In this document: positions 1 through 11,012 of the stretch, in pieces
Layout: the number at the start of each line of letters is the position of its first letter
Numbering within the stretch: position 1 is the first letter of the stretch
Source: Euglena gracilis
Taxonomy: Eukaryota; Euglenida; Euglenophyceae; Euglenales
Length of the DNA stretch: 64,000 nt
Assembly (NCBI GenBank): GCA_039621445.1
Contig: CP154955.1
Span: 2,634,619-2,698,618, forward strand
Direction of reading: 5' to 3'
Translations under genes and position numbers: made by a program
Notes under the pieces: model-generated
Told to the model about the DNA's origin: nothing
What the model saw: the letters and a program-made list of their open reading frames with translations, nothing else
The model's database searches: none

Positions 1-122
1 ATCGCCAAAATTTGTACAGTTTGGGCAAATTTTGGCAAATTTGGAACAAAATAAAAAAAAACTGGGAGCCCTTTGAAACGTTCAAGAAGTGGATGAAACT
101 CTTTCTACCTTGCGTTTCAGGT

Positions 123-250
123 TCACGTGGAAAAATTGCGGAAAAATAAAACAGGGGAAAAGTTGCGGAAAAATTGCAGAAAAATTGCGGAAAATTGCAG
201 AAGAATTGTGTAAAAAAATTCTGGAAGAATTGGGAAAATTGCAGTTATCA
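123..250. repeat. AAATTGCGGA-type minisatellite
   Basis: Imperfect tandem units of about 14-16 bp built on AAAATTGCGGA / AAAATTGCAGA. Open frames across it are low-complexity and not credible genes. Confidence 0.6.
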
Positions 251-576
251 AAACCCCCCAGATTTCTCTGCCAAAAAAACCGCAAAAAAATTTAATTTTT
301 GGCAATTTTAATGTAATCCATCATCATGAAAAAAAATTTGTCGAATTTGCTAGAAAAAAAAATATGATAATTTTGGGTCATTTGGGGGGTTAGATTTTCA
401 CCAACAATTCGTTGACCTTTAAAACCCTCGCCCTTGGGTTGAGCGCCAACCCACCAATCCAGATCCTACAAACACGAGGCTTGCAACTGGGGAGATTCAG
501 GCATCAGGTCTGCCAGAGGAGATCTGTTGAACAAAAGGGTCAAAAATGGGTCGTTTCTGGGCTTCCCGGGGCCAGA

Positions 577-660
577 GCCGACCACAACGCAACTACACCC
601 ACAGGAGGCCTCCCAGTGAAACACAGCCTGCCAGGGCGCCGTCATCCCCAACATCGTTGT
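577..660 (-). pseudogene. Degenerate LRR exon
   Basis: On the minus strand an AG acceptor at 661-662 is followed by codons for NDVGDDGALA, the start of the LRR repeat seen in the intact exons upstream. The second half has lost the LxxNxTLxxLxLS pattern and meets a TAG at about 593-595. The interval is the 84 nt the family would predict. It is either a decayed exon or a diverged gene end. Confidence 0.4.
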
Positions 661-1518
661 CTGGGGAGTCGCCAAACAGAGAGCGACAACGACCAGGGTG
701 CCGGGAAAAAAAGGGCAACAATTGGGGCTTGCTAGCAACCGTGCGCCGCATGAAAGCAAATTGCGGTGTTGGCACTGGGGGTGAAAGGCTGTCATATTTT
801 GCGTCAAAACGCACGCGGAGACGAATGTGTTCAACTCACATTCCACCCAGCAGCTTGGCAAAAGCTTCAGGCAGTTACAAGAAAGACTACAAAGGCAAGT
901 ATCAGTGGGATGTCTTCAGAAATGAAAATGAAATGGAAAAGTTCCCAAACCTCTCAGGACCAGGGCGTCAATACACCACGCCCCCACCCCAAACAAATCC
1001 CACACTGCAGAAGGCGGTCTTTTTCGACTTGATTGAGATGCGTACCGCCTGTTTCCCTTGTGGCCAAGAATCAGGGTCCAGATGAGGCAGCTCCATGAGA
1101 ATCAAGCCGCAAAACCAATTGTGTGAATTATTTTACTTTTTTGAGGAAAACTGTCAGATAAAAATAGCCCGAATGAGGGAAAGAAACACGATGATGGAAC
1201 GAATGGTGCTTGTCAAAACAGATGGCTGCTGCATGCTGAGCCCTGAATTGGTAGAAGCCCAGCAACAGTTCTCAAAAATACCATCTTTTCACGTCCTTGG
1301 GGGAGGGAATGAAAACCTGTGCATCGACCTTCTTAAAAAAAACGCTGCCTCTCATCCTTGGGTTCGACAATAATGCCAAGCCTGTAACCGCAGGGGATAA
1401 ATGGGGAGTTGGGTTTGCTTGCGGGTTGGTCAGTAAAATTCCGTGTTCGATCGTCTGCACCACTGGATGTGATGTCTAAATACCAGCTCAAGCAACAAGT
1501 GGCAAATTCCAGACACAC

Positions 1519-1602
1519 TTGAAAGGCTCAGATGCTGCAGTGTGGAATTCGCCTTCAGCGTGGCTGCCACTGCGTGCGCTCCAGCGTCCCCAAGCTGGTT
1601 CC
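1519..1602 (-). CDS. LRR exon (84 nt)
   Basis: One 28-residue leucine-rich repeat of the ribonuclease-inhibitor/NLRC3 type, beginning NQLGDAGAHAVAATLKAN and ending STLQHLSLS. It is bounded by an acceptor CAG|GG and a donor A|GTGTGT on the minus strand. The codon is split after its first base at both ends (phase 1-1), so exons can be added or lost without a frame change. It is the last fully intact LRR exon found in the gene's 3' direction. The LRR fold is a protein-binding scaffold; no effector domain is visible. Confidence 0.75.
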
Positions 1603-3068
1603 CTGGTGTTGATCGACACAGAAAATAGACAGGTCGGGGGGGGTGCAGGGGGCTGTGAATCCACCAGGAGAACCCACCAAACCAGAACTGTGCACTGGCT
1701 TAAACAATGGAGCTCTGCTTTTTGTTTTTTTAAAAAAAACAGCAGACAACAAGATCAACGAAATATTTTCCTTTTCTCTGGCAGCTGAGAGAGGCAGCTG
1801 ATTCACCGAAAAATTTTGCCAGCGCAAATTTCTGGCCCTAACCAAGGGATGCAATGACGCGCAATGGATGATTTCTAGCATTTTTACAGCATTTTCTAGA
1901 ACAATATCTCGTTTAACGTTTTGCACCAAAAAAAAACAGACTAATTCTTTGTGCCTGCCCCCTCTCCAAGCCTACTGAACACTGAGGCGACAATCGAGAT
2001 GGCCAGAAGGAGGACGTTCATTGGGCATGGATTGTATGGGCATTTGTGTTGATATAAAAGGCGACAAACCAGACGGTCTGGAAACCGTCTGTTCATTGGG
2101 CAAGGAGGTCCTTTATGCATGGGGGAGTACAAAAAATACAAAACATCTTCGGCGCCGCTGATGATCCAGCTGTATCAGCCCCTATTTGGATCCAGCCCAA
2201 AATTCACACACCGGAAAAAAATGCACCACGCCTCCTCCCACGTGCCCCGGGAGTGTCACTGTGGCTGGAAATTGCAGCTGGTTGCGTCACCCCCCACGAG
2301 GTCTGTGAAATGGCAATGCAATATGTGGTTGCAAATTCATTTTACACAAGGTGGTTTGTTGGCCGTTAGTAATGGGGGGATTATGAACGGAATTTGCCAA
2401 CGATATGAATTATATTGGGAAAAGGTTGAAATGCCCAGGAAAACTCTGGATGGCTGAAAACCTTCCCAACTGATTTGTCAGGGATGCTTATGAGAATTCT
2501 ATAAAGCTTCGAGATCTCTCCCCCCAAAGCCATCATCTGATCCTTCTAAATGGAAAAGGACACATATACATCCATACATATATACATACAGTGTTCCAAG
2601 AATAAATTTTCAGAACCTAAAGTCAAAAAAAAGTTTTTAAACCCCTGCGACGGAAAAAAAGATTATCTCGGGTTAAAATTCCCTCGGTTGGGGAGTCACG
2701 ACAGGTGATGGGTGGCCATCCTGAGTCCCCAACGCACGTCACAAGACGCATATTTATGTTTTTTTTTCCATCCGGGTGTCAGCACATAAAACCATTTTGA
2801 GCAGACTGAAAAAATACATACATATGTGTCAGGCTTCTTTTTAAGACCCTCGAGGGAGGAGGGGGGGTCCCACCCAAAAATTTTTCGGCACTTTGCACCG
2901 AAACCCATACCCGGGCCTCTTGCCCAGGATCTCCCCCGGGGGGTCCAGCCCCATACCACTCCCCGGGGGGGGTCCCACCCCAAGGAACAAGTCGGAGGGG
3001 GGGGGGTCATATCCCACCTCCCCAAAACAAACAAGTGTGTCTGCATCCTGGAGTGGTGCAGAAGACAC
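1603..3068. other. Intron-like stretch without recognisable gene
   Basis: Lies between LRR exons. It contains short poly-A/C/G runs, including a C/G-rich patch at 2840-3010 with repeated GGGTCCCACCC-like words. No convincing coding sequence was seen on either strand. Confidence 0.5.
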
Positions 3069-3151
3069 CAGGCTGGAATGCACGTGCTGCACCGCTGAAT
3101 TCGCCTTCAGCGCTTCGACAGTCTTCGCTGCCCGCCTCCGGCCCGCGTTGC
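3069..3151 (-). pseudogene. Degenerate LRR exon (83 nt)
   Basis: Acceptor CAG|GC and a donor-like GTGTCT bound 83 rather than 84 nt. The second half still reads LKANSAVQHVHSS, matching the LKANSTLQHLSLS end of the neighbouring exon. The first half is Arg/Gly-rich and lacks the IGDEGA core. Loss of one base would shift the frame if spliced, so it is probably a dead or skipped exon. Confidence 0.45.
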
Positions 3152-3512
3152 CTGCAGCATGGGAGCCAGCGCTCCGCCGCCAGAGCTTGCCTTATATGCT
3201 TATCAGCGCATTTTGCGCCTTATTTGATGGTCTTATTCGCATTGGAGGTCTCATTTTGGGGTGATCTGACTTTGGGGGGAGGGTCTCACACTGGGCCAGA
3301 AGCAGAGCTGGTGCCAGCCATAAACAGACAAGACGTCTTAGTGAACCTAAAGGGGGGGCACTGTTGACGAAACTCTCACCTTCACACCAGAGACACGTGT
3401 GTTTTTGGTGGTGGTGTCGAGTTTTGTCGGGATTTGTCGGGATTTGTCGGCTTTTGAAAACTGGAGGTGGGATCCCGGTCACATGATTTTGGAAGAATTT
3501 GATCTCAGGTAA

Positions 3513-4030
3513 ATGACGACTTTTGCCCACTTTAACCATTTTTGCACACTATTGGCCAACAGCAGGCCACTCCTGGCCATTTTTGCGGCTGTAAAAATTC
3601 CTCATATTGTCAGAGGTTGCTTATGTTTTGGGTTGTGTACACTTGGTTGTCGGTCGAAAATCAACCAAATGGTTGCTGACATTTGCTGGTTGCTGATAGA
3701 GGGGTTGCTTATATTGGGGGGGGGGGGGCTTTTGGCTTCTTTTGGCCAATTTTGCCCACATTTGCCACTACAAAACATTTTGCCCACTTTTGGCCACTTT
3801 TTGCTGCCTTCGCTTTTGGCCAATTTTGCTCAGTTTTCAGCCACTTTGCAAATTTTGGCCACGATTGGCCATTTTTGTCACTTTCGGTCACCATTTAACC
3901 ACCTTTGGGACTTTGGGATATTTTTTTTTCTGTTTTTGACTGCTATTGGTCACTTTGCCGACTTTTGCCTTCCACTGCTATTTTGGGCATTTTTGCCAAC
4001 TGTTGGCCAACTTTTGCTGCTTTTGGCTGC
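3513..4030. repeat. TTTTGGCCA-rich cryptic repeat
   Basis: About 500 bp of loosely repeated words TTTTGGCCA / TTTTGCCCA / CACTTTTGCC. The 179-residue frame through it (Leu/Phe-rich) is a by-product of the repeat. A similar vocabulary occurs in the subterminal arrays of the TIR elements at 19.3-22.7 kb. Confidence 0.55.
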
Positions 4031-4253
4031 AAAAAAAAACACCTTGAAATAATCCTCTCCGCAAAGATTCTTTGGGTTTTATGCAATACCTCCCCCATTG
4101 GCAATAATTGCCTCCTCCGTCGATAAAAAGACAAGTATTGGAGCCAGAGACAAAAATCTTAAGGCAATGGGTCGTTAACCCCTGCCCCATCATTCTGGCG
4201 CTGCGTGCAAGGCCCCCGTTCCTGACCCAAATTCATGTTTCCACAGCAAATAC

Positions 4254-4337
4254 CGGACAACTGGACGCGCTGGAGGGTGGTGTTCACCTTGAGCACATCG
4301 GCCACCGCTTGGGCCCCTTCATCCCCGATCTTGTTGT
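4254..4337 (-). CDS. LRR exon (84 nt)
   Basis: Encodes an RI-type repeat with the core NKIGDEGAQAVADVLKVN followed by TTLQRVQLS. Acceptor CAG|AC; donor G|GTATTT. Both introns are phase 1. The next exon upstream in the gene is 4668-4751, separated by a 330-bp intron that consists largely of an ACACC microsatellite. Open frames that fuse this exon to a Trp-Cys-Gly-Val-Val run merely read through the intron. Confidence 0.8.
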
Positions 4338-4500
4338 CTGGAGAGGCACCATGGGCGGCGGCAACCGAATAAAGAATCACCATCCTGCATTGCTGAGGGG
4401 GATGAATTATTCTTCCCAGCAGAATTGCTATTGGAAGCCAGCAGAATGGCCAGGGGATGAGGGAAAATGCGTATGCGATGAAGTCAAAGCTACAGTGTAC

Positions 4501-4647
4501 AACACCACACCACACCACACCGCACCACACCGCACCACACCGCACCACACCGCACCACACCACACCACACCACACCACACCACACCACACCACACCACAC
4601 CACACCACACCACACCACACCACACCACACCACACCACACCACACCA
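4501..4647. repeat. (ACACC)n pentanucleotide microsatellite
   Basis: About 29 copies of ACACC with a few ACCGC variants at the left end. It lies inside the intron between the LRR exons at 4254-4337 and 4668-4751. Confidence 0.95.
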
Positions 4648-4667
4648 CTTCCGGGGGCGATTCATAC

Positions 4668-4751
4668 AGGACAGATCCAGGATCTGCACGGCAAAGTTCG
4701 TCTGAAGTGAAGTGGCCACAGCGGCAGCCCCTGTGGGGCTGATGCAGTTGC
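4668..4751 (-). CDS. LRR exon (84 nt)
   Basis: Core NCISPTGAAAVATSLQTN then FAVQILDLS. Acceptor GGCAG|GC, donor T|GTATGA, phase 1-1. The usual GDEG is replaced by SPTG, but the spacing of the leucine and asparagine positions is kept. Confidence 0.75.
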
Positions 4752-4909
4752 CTGCCAAGTGCCAATGGAGCCCAGACAGGAACACTTGTTGCCTCATCTG
4801 GACTACCGGAAGCCCACAAATCATTATTGTTGTGATTTCTGCCTCTTGGCAAAAACGGCGTATGGGCAGCATTGACATTCACAGGTGGCCGTTTTTGAGA
4901 CATCGACGC

Positions 4910-5375
4910 CAGGGAATTTCTTAAGCCGGAGGGTACCCTACCCCCCCCCCCGGGGGGGGGGTCCAGCCAGCCAGCAGCTCAAATCCAGCCATCAGCCCAA
5001 ATTCGGGCTGGGAGCCCCCCCCCCCGGGGGTCAAGTGAAATAAAGTCGGGTCCAGCCCGGCCGGAGGCCGGGCCAGCCGGCCGCAGGCCAGCCAGCCAAT
5101 TGGGCTACCCAGCTCACCTGTCCCTTCATTTTTTCCCCTCATCACAGCTTCCTCCATCACAGCCCCCCAGCCTTTGACCTAGTTCCACCCATCAAAATGT
5201 CGAAAATGGCAAAAAATCTGTTAGAAAATTTTGCTTTTCGTCGACCCGACCCAGCCCAGCCCTCCCCCCCACCCCCGGGGGGGGGGCGTCCAAGCAGCAG
5301 CTCATTTCCAGCCAGCAGCCTTTTTGCCAGCCGGAGGCTGGACCCCCCCCCCCCGGGTCCTTAAGAAATTCCCTG
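4910..5375. mobile_element. hAT-type MITE, copy A
   Basis: A 466-bp element with terminal inverted repeats CAGGGAATTTCTTAAG and its complement. The flanks are ATCGACGC (4902-4909) and ATTCGACGC (5376-5384), an 8-bp target duplication with one extra T. Interior: C-run/G-run palindromes and repeated CCAGCCAGCAGCTC words; no transposase. TIRs starting CAGGG and 8-bp duplications are known hallmarks of the hAT superfamily. Copy B at 18198-18645 is inverted relative to this one. It sits in an LRR-gene intron. Confidence 0.8.
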
Positions 5376-6474
5376 ATTCGACGCCTGTGCAGAAAGCCTT
5401 TGATTCTGTTGGAGTTCGCCACTGTCGCGGGAAGGATTACAGCACCTCACATACCTCGCGGATCAATGAAATGAAACTATAATCCTGATATGAAGAAGGA
5501 AGCGTTATCTTTGGCAGAAATCTCGGGACCCCCTGGAGAGATTTGGGGGTGATGACTGAAATCCACCTGAGTTAACAGGAGGGAATAAGATTCCGAAACT
5601 TGATGGCGATTTCACACTCTGGAGGGGGATTCTCCACGCCACAACCATTACAAAGCGTTTGAAACCAACTTCAGAAACGGTGGGACAGTCAGCCCAGATG
5701 CTCAAAGGTCCCTTTGAAATTGGGTCAGTGTGTATCAGGTGGGTGATATGTTTGTAAACGCATGGCAACATGGAGGTACAGGGCAGCTCGCTGCACATGC
5801 TGGGAGCATTCTTTTCTGGATTTCTGCTCGGTCGGGACAGGGGGGGTCTTATTTTTTTCCTATTTTGGACCTTTTCTGGGGGATGGTTTATAATGTGGCA
5901 ATTCGTCAAGGTTCTCTGAGAAGACAACAGGAATATGCACATCCAGGGGTGAAACAAGAACACTCAAATTTAGGCAACAAGTCAGAAAAAATTTATCTCA
6001 GTTTATAAATGTCATTGCCTGTTCCTTGCACCTTATGCATTGGGAGCAAGCAAATCCGATTTTGTGAATTTTGGGTGAAAGGCAGAGCAAGAATTTTAAA
6101 ACACGCTGATCATAAATTAATTAAATTGATTATGTAATTTATTGGTCGAAGTATTCAAAGATACCAAAAAAAAAGGTTTTGCCTGACAAAATCAGGCAAA
6201 AACCCAGTCCAGAATGCGGAATGTTTCTCAATCGAAATCATTTCGACAAAAATTAAAAATTGAGGAAAATCCCCCCAAAAAAACGAAAAAAAATGCATCA
6301 AAGCAAACCTTTTTAGAGATTGGAAAGCACAAAAAAATCGTGGTGATGCATAGAATTTCTTGGTGATACACATGATTGTCTGGTCCGGACCCACCCGTCA
6401 CTTTCCAGGGGGCGACAACCAAAGATTGAAATGAAAATTAGGAGTTGGCACACACAAGACCATGCAATCTTTTT

Positions 6475-6795
6475 ACAGACCCCCAGGGGAGGGGGGGTCA
6501 CTCCGCTCTTCGAAAAACCAGTCAGTCACTTTTTTTGGGAAACCAGTCAGTCAGTCAGTCACTACCCCCCCCCCCCCCCGGGGGTCGATCACTTAGGAAA
6601 AACCGGCCACTTTCCAGTCACTTTAGGCCACTTTAGGCAAAAAAAAATCCCGGCGCCAAAGACGCCGGGGTGACTCAAGCCACGTTTGCCCACCCCTGGC
6701 CGACCCTCCCCGGGGGGGGGGGGGGGGGCAAAACCAGTCAATCACTCTGAAAAAACCAGTCAGTCACCCCGGGGGGGGGGGGGGTCGGCCAGTGC
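6475..6795. repeat. CAGTCAGTCAC / C-run-G-run repeat cluster
   Basis: Several AAACCAGTCAGTCAC words are interleaved with C10-13 G5 and G13-16 tracts (about 6566, 6711, 6768). Related words (GACTGGCTGA with C11GGGG and G12) recur at 26080-26185, so this is probably a dispersed, poorly bounded MITE family. Confidence 0.5.
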
Positions 6796-6826
6796 ACGAG
6801 ACACATACACACGCGCGCGCACACAC

Positions 6827-6910
6827 CAGAGAGGTCGACGTGCTTCACACTGGAGTTCAATCTCAGCACCTCTGCCACTGCACAGGCTCCGTCATCCCGA
6901 AGGAAGTTCC
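6827..6910 (-). CDS. LRR exon (84 nt)
   Basis: Core NFLRDDGACAVAEVLRLN then SSVKHVDLS. Acceptor CCCAG|GG, donor G|GTGTGT followed by a GCGCGC/GTGTGT tract just inside the intron. Phase 1-1. The upstream neighbour exon is 7220-7303, across a 309-bp intron. Confidence 0.8.
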
Positions 6911-7219
6911 CTGGGAGTGCCGCAAACTGCAAAACATCATCACTGAAATTATGTCATGAAAATATCATGAAATTTATTGAGAAAAAACAAATCCCATTCC
7001 GGAATAGCATTTTTGTGAATTTCAGTGCATTTTAAATGCCTGGTTTTGGGTTTGTTTGTTCTTAAACTTTCAGCCCAGGCTTTCTTTTCCTTCATCATAC
7101 CATACACCATACACCATGCCTTACATGGGGAGGGATGTTCAGTTGGGTGGGGTGCTCCTGCATAACACACGAAACATGCTCGCGCGCGCACACACACAAA
7201 TTCAAAATGAGAAACACAC

Positions 7220-7303
7220 GTGACAAATCCACGTACCGTAGTGTGGAGTTCACCTTCAGGACGTCGGCAATGATTTGGGCCCCTTCGTCCAGAAGTGAAT
7301 TGC
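7220..7303 (-). CDS. LRR exon (84 nt)
   Basis: Core NSLLDEGAQIIADVLKVN then STLRYVDLS. Acceptor CAG|GC, donor C|GTGTGT. An internal GTACGT is a possible alternative donor 17 nt earlier, but only the full 84 nt preserve the LRR register. Phase 1-1. Confidence 0.8.
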
Positions 7304-9640
7304 CTGGATAATGGCACAGCGGACCGAGGTCTGGGTCATTTCAACCACAAGAAAGGATTCCGTGCCCAGACTGACAGGTTGGGATGTGGATGGCTGTTGA
7401 TGAAAGGGATGGCCGGGGCAAGTTTCCTCCCAGCTGCAGGGTTCGAATGCACCAAATCCGGAGACCCAGCCAGGCGCCGCCAAACGGTCCAAGCAGGTCG
7501 CTGGAATATTTGGGCTGCTGAAAAAGGCTGTTGGCTGACCAGCAGCTGGCTGCTGGCTGCAGTGGAAACTAGGCCTAACCTAACCCAGGGTGCTGGGGAT
7601 GGAACAGGACCAGGGGGATGTTCCCCCCGTGACCTCCCCCGTGACCCAACCTAAGACCCTCTTCGGCCAATTTTTTTCCAGGAATTTTTTTTGGCTGGTG
7701 ATGCTTAGTTTGCTGATATTCTCAGGTAGATTCCTAAGTTTAAGGCATAAATTTTCAGAATTTGGGGTTGGTGTCTCCAAATTTTGGTTCCAAAATCCTG
7801 ATTTCAGGTGTGGGAATTCCTAAAATTTCCAAAATTTCGGGCTTGGTGATTCCTAATTCGGCCACCAAAATGTGGTGTTCCCCCCGTGCTACCCCCCCCC
7901 CCGTGACCCCCCCATCACCTCCCCCCCCCCGTGACCCGAACCACCTCCAGCGGATCAAACCTGTTAAAAAAGAGCCAGGGTGCTGCAGAAGCGATTCATT
8001 GTCAACCCATTCTTGCCTGTTTGCCATTTTTTTCCGACTCCGGGGCAAAACAAAACCGTCCAGCTGCCTTTTAGCCAACAAAAGAGGATTCAAAATCCAT
8101 CAATGCCGGGGAAGGGGGGCCCACTGGCTGGGGGGGGGAGACCACTGGCTGGTGCCCCTTCGGGGGGTCTAATTTCCCATTTGGCTTAAACCCGGAGGGT
8201 TTCAGAGTGTTCTGGAACACCTAGGCAGGAAAGCACCCCTCCTTCCCGGAGTGGGGTCGGCCCACTTTAAAATCTAGCCTGCCCCAAATCTCAGTAACCC
8301 CTTGCTAGAAGCAACTCCTCAAAAGTGAGCAAAAATTTTGGCCGATGTTCACCAGACACCAAAATCTAACCAATCCCCAAATGAACAAACAACCCCAAAC
8401 TAAACTATGTGAAGGAATTTTCAGAGGAATGACATGGAATGGCAGAAGAAGCAGCTACATTCCAAATACATGCAACCCCCCACAGCCGGTTTTTGGAAGC
8501 CAGAGCAGCTCAAAAGTGGATGCGTTCTGTGCTCTAGCCCCGTCAAAAAAAAACACAGCCAAAACTTGGAGAAACATTGCAACCCCGGTTGCAGCTTGAA
8601 TTTGGTTTGGATTCCATTAGGTTCCCTTTCCTGTCTGCTAACAAATCCAGCCTTTTTTTTTGCCAGCCATTTAGCAAAAAAAAAAAAACATGCCTTGCCC
8701 CCAAATACCTTCCTCTAACCCAAATACCTTTGCAGCGCCCTGAATACCCAAATAACTTTTCAGGGAGAACGCCGAAAAGCTCCGTCCAAATAACTTTGCA
8801 CTACCGTACACAAGGAAAAACGTGGGAAATGATGCATCATTTCTGGAGAATCAAGTGGTGCTAAGCACAAAAAAATACACCAAATGCCATAATGCTCTGT
8901 TGTTGAAACTTGAAACAAGAAATTATGGTCTATTTAAAAAAAAACAGTGTTTGGCCACAAATTGCAACTGTTGTCGGAAATCAGGGAGAATGTGCGCTTA
9001 TTTCAGGATTATGTTGGCGCGTCGAAAATTGGCCCCGTTTAGGGCCAAAATTAGGCCGGAAGTCAGCTCCCCATTTTTGGAAGATTTTTGGGAACCCATT
9101 TTACCTAAAAATGCCCAAATTAAGCCTAAATTCGGACAGAAGGCCCACTGGGTCTGGGTTGCGGCCTAACTTCTTCCCAAATTGCGAAAAATATTGCACC
9201 CATGGTGGTCCGAACCGAACACTGACCCTATGCCAAAAATGACTTTCCCCGAATGGGGCCTGGACTTTTCCCCTAATGGGACCCAGGTTCCTCCATACAA
9301 CTCCCCTAATCCATTTACTCAACCGCCCCCCCCCTCCCCGGGAGCAGGAAGTAATTGGAGGCTGCCTTAGTAATACATAATGAAATATTCACCACTGCGA
9401 CCTCACTCGATCCCTGCCTCGCTCCCCCCTGTCCGCCGTCCCCACTGGTGCCCAGGCCCACCGGTCCAGTGGGGGTGTTCCTGCACCACACCACTGCACT
9501 ACAGCCAGCCGGGCAAAACGGTGCTTGAGCAGTGCCGGCTGCTGTCCTGCCAGCCTGCCACCGGACGGATGCATTCCGATCCCGGGGCGGCGCGGAACAC
9601 TACCCGCGACCCCCTTGCCCACCAACCACCTCTGCATACC
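7304..9640. other. Intron-like stretch, nothing recognised
   Basis: Part of a 3.0-kb intron of the LRR gene. It contains C-rich tracts around 7890-7935 and loosely repeated CCCAAATACC words around 8700-8760. No coding signal is convincing. Confidence 0.5.
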
Positions 9641-9644
9641 GACC

Positions 9645-9770
9645 ACCCCCTGGGTCCGGGGTTGCAGGTCAGGGGGTACATACGGCCACCCCCCTGGTCG
9701 GGGGTTGGCCGACCAGGTTTTTTTTGGGTCCCTGGTCATACGGCCACTCCCTGGTTGGGGGTGCTTGCCA
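9645..9770. repeat. GGGGTTGCAGGTCAGGGGGT repeat, copy 1
   Basis: Shares GGGGTTGCAGGTCAGGGGGT, CCTGGTCGGGGGTTG and CTGGTCATAC words, in the same order, with 30032-30155. A dispersed repeat of unknown class, with ends not resolved. Confidence 0.55.
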
Positions 9771-10348
9771 AAATACACTGTTTTAAGGTCAACCTCGAGC
9801 CATGTGTGGGCTCCCACAGGTGCACAGACAGGTTGAGAGACGGAGAGGAGATGGGAGAGCCCAAAATGCGATCTGGTGTCTTGGAAACAGGGATGGAACA
9901 CTGCATTGAAGTTTACCAAGGGACGCAGCATTTGCCTTCTGCTAAACCCTGGCCATTGTACACCCTGCTGGTCGCAAATCTACGCCTCAACTCCAGCCAT
10001 GTTAAGGTTTGGGCAAAATCCTCTGAGCATTCAGTGGTTCGCCAAGGTGAGGTTGGGCGGACAGTGCCAATTTTGGCCTTTGTCACTCAGTGGTGCACTA
10101 AAATCATAATAAAAAAAAATTAGACGGCGATATATGCTCTTGGATGCTCATTGGGATTCCTGCAGTATACCACACAGAGGCACACCAGCATTGGCAGGCA
10201 GGTGGAGGTTTCAAGAACACCCAAGGGGGCAGGGGATGGTGGGGGTCTTGTTATGGCTATGGGTGACGCAGTGGATTCGGTGGTGCATCTTCGCTCTCTC
10301 TTCCCTCTCGGTATATATGTTTGCGTGTGTTATTGCCATATGGCATAC

Positions 10349-10432
10349 ATGATAAATCAACGTGCCGCACTGTAGAGTTCACCTTCAGTGCCTCCGCCAT
10401 CGCTCGGGCTCCAGCATCCCCAAGATCATTTC
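10349..10432 (-). CDS. LRR exon (84 nt)
   Basis: Core NDLGDAGARAMAEALKVN then STVRHVDLS. Acceptor TTCCAG|GA, donor T|GTATGC, phase 1-1. A 496-bp intron separates it from the upstream exon at 10929-11012. That intron carries a GTGGGTGGGTGG run near 10530. Confidence 0.8.
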
Positions 10433-10928
10433 CTGGAATGGGTTATGAAAGAAAAACGGAATAGTCATAAGAAAAGCACTGATGACGCTTTTGTTGCAAA
10501 ATCTTGCAAGTGGGCATGTCTGTGTGTGTGGGTGGGTGGGTGGGTGGGTGGGTGTTTGGAGGATTGGTTGAATTTTGGGGGGCAACCTGTGGAATCTGCC
10601 TCCATTTCCTTTCCCAACAGCTCAGCCCAGGTGGGATGCGCATTGTACAAAATTTTTTACATTTTGCAACGAGAGCGAAATCCTCTGGTTGCAGGGCAAT
10701 TTTTCTCGGACGAAGCAACTTGCTGCTGGAGAGCTGGCCACCAAATGATGCCGAAGGTATCGTTCCAAGGCCTTCACAAGTGTGGTTTGCGGTTTGTTTG
10801 CCCATTCCCCTCGAGCTTCGAGCTTCAGAAAAGAGTCCATTGGCAAAAAGGGGCAGTTTTGCACCTGCGCAGCGCAAAGCACTCACCAAAATTGAATGGA
10901 TCGCGGGGAAGGAAAGGTGGAGGCACAC

Positions 10929-11012
10929 TGCTGAGGCGGAGGTGCTCCAGTGTGGTGTTCACCAACAACAAGCCCGCCATGATTGTCGCGCCGTCATCCC
11001 CAATTCTATTGC
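10929..11012 (-). CDS. LRR exon (84 nt)
   Basis: Core NRIGDDGATIMAGLLLVN then TTLEHLRLS. Acceptor GGCAG|GC, donor A|GTGTGC, phase 1-1. It is one of the closest matches to the RI/NLRC3 LRR consensus in the set (asparagine at position 2, IGDDGA, leucines in register). Confidence 0.8.

Noticed and set aside
4159-4903. Frames of 70-239 codons fusing LRR sequence to WCGVV or HHTTP repeats
   Set aside because: The repeats translate the intronic ACACC microsatellite. Splice sites place only the two 84-nt exons as coding.
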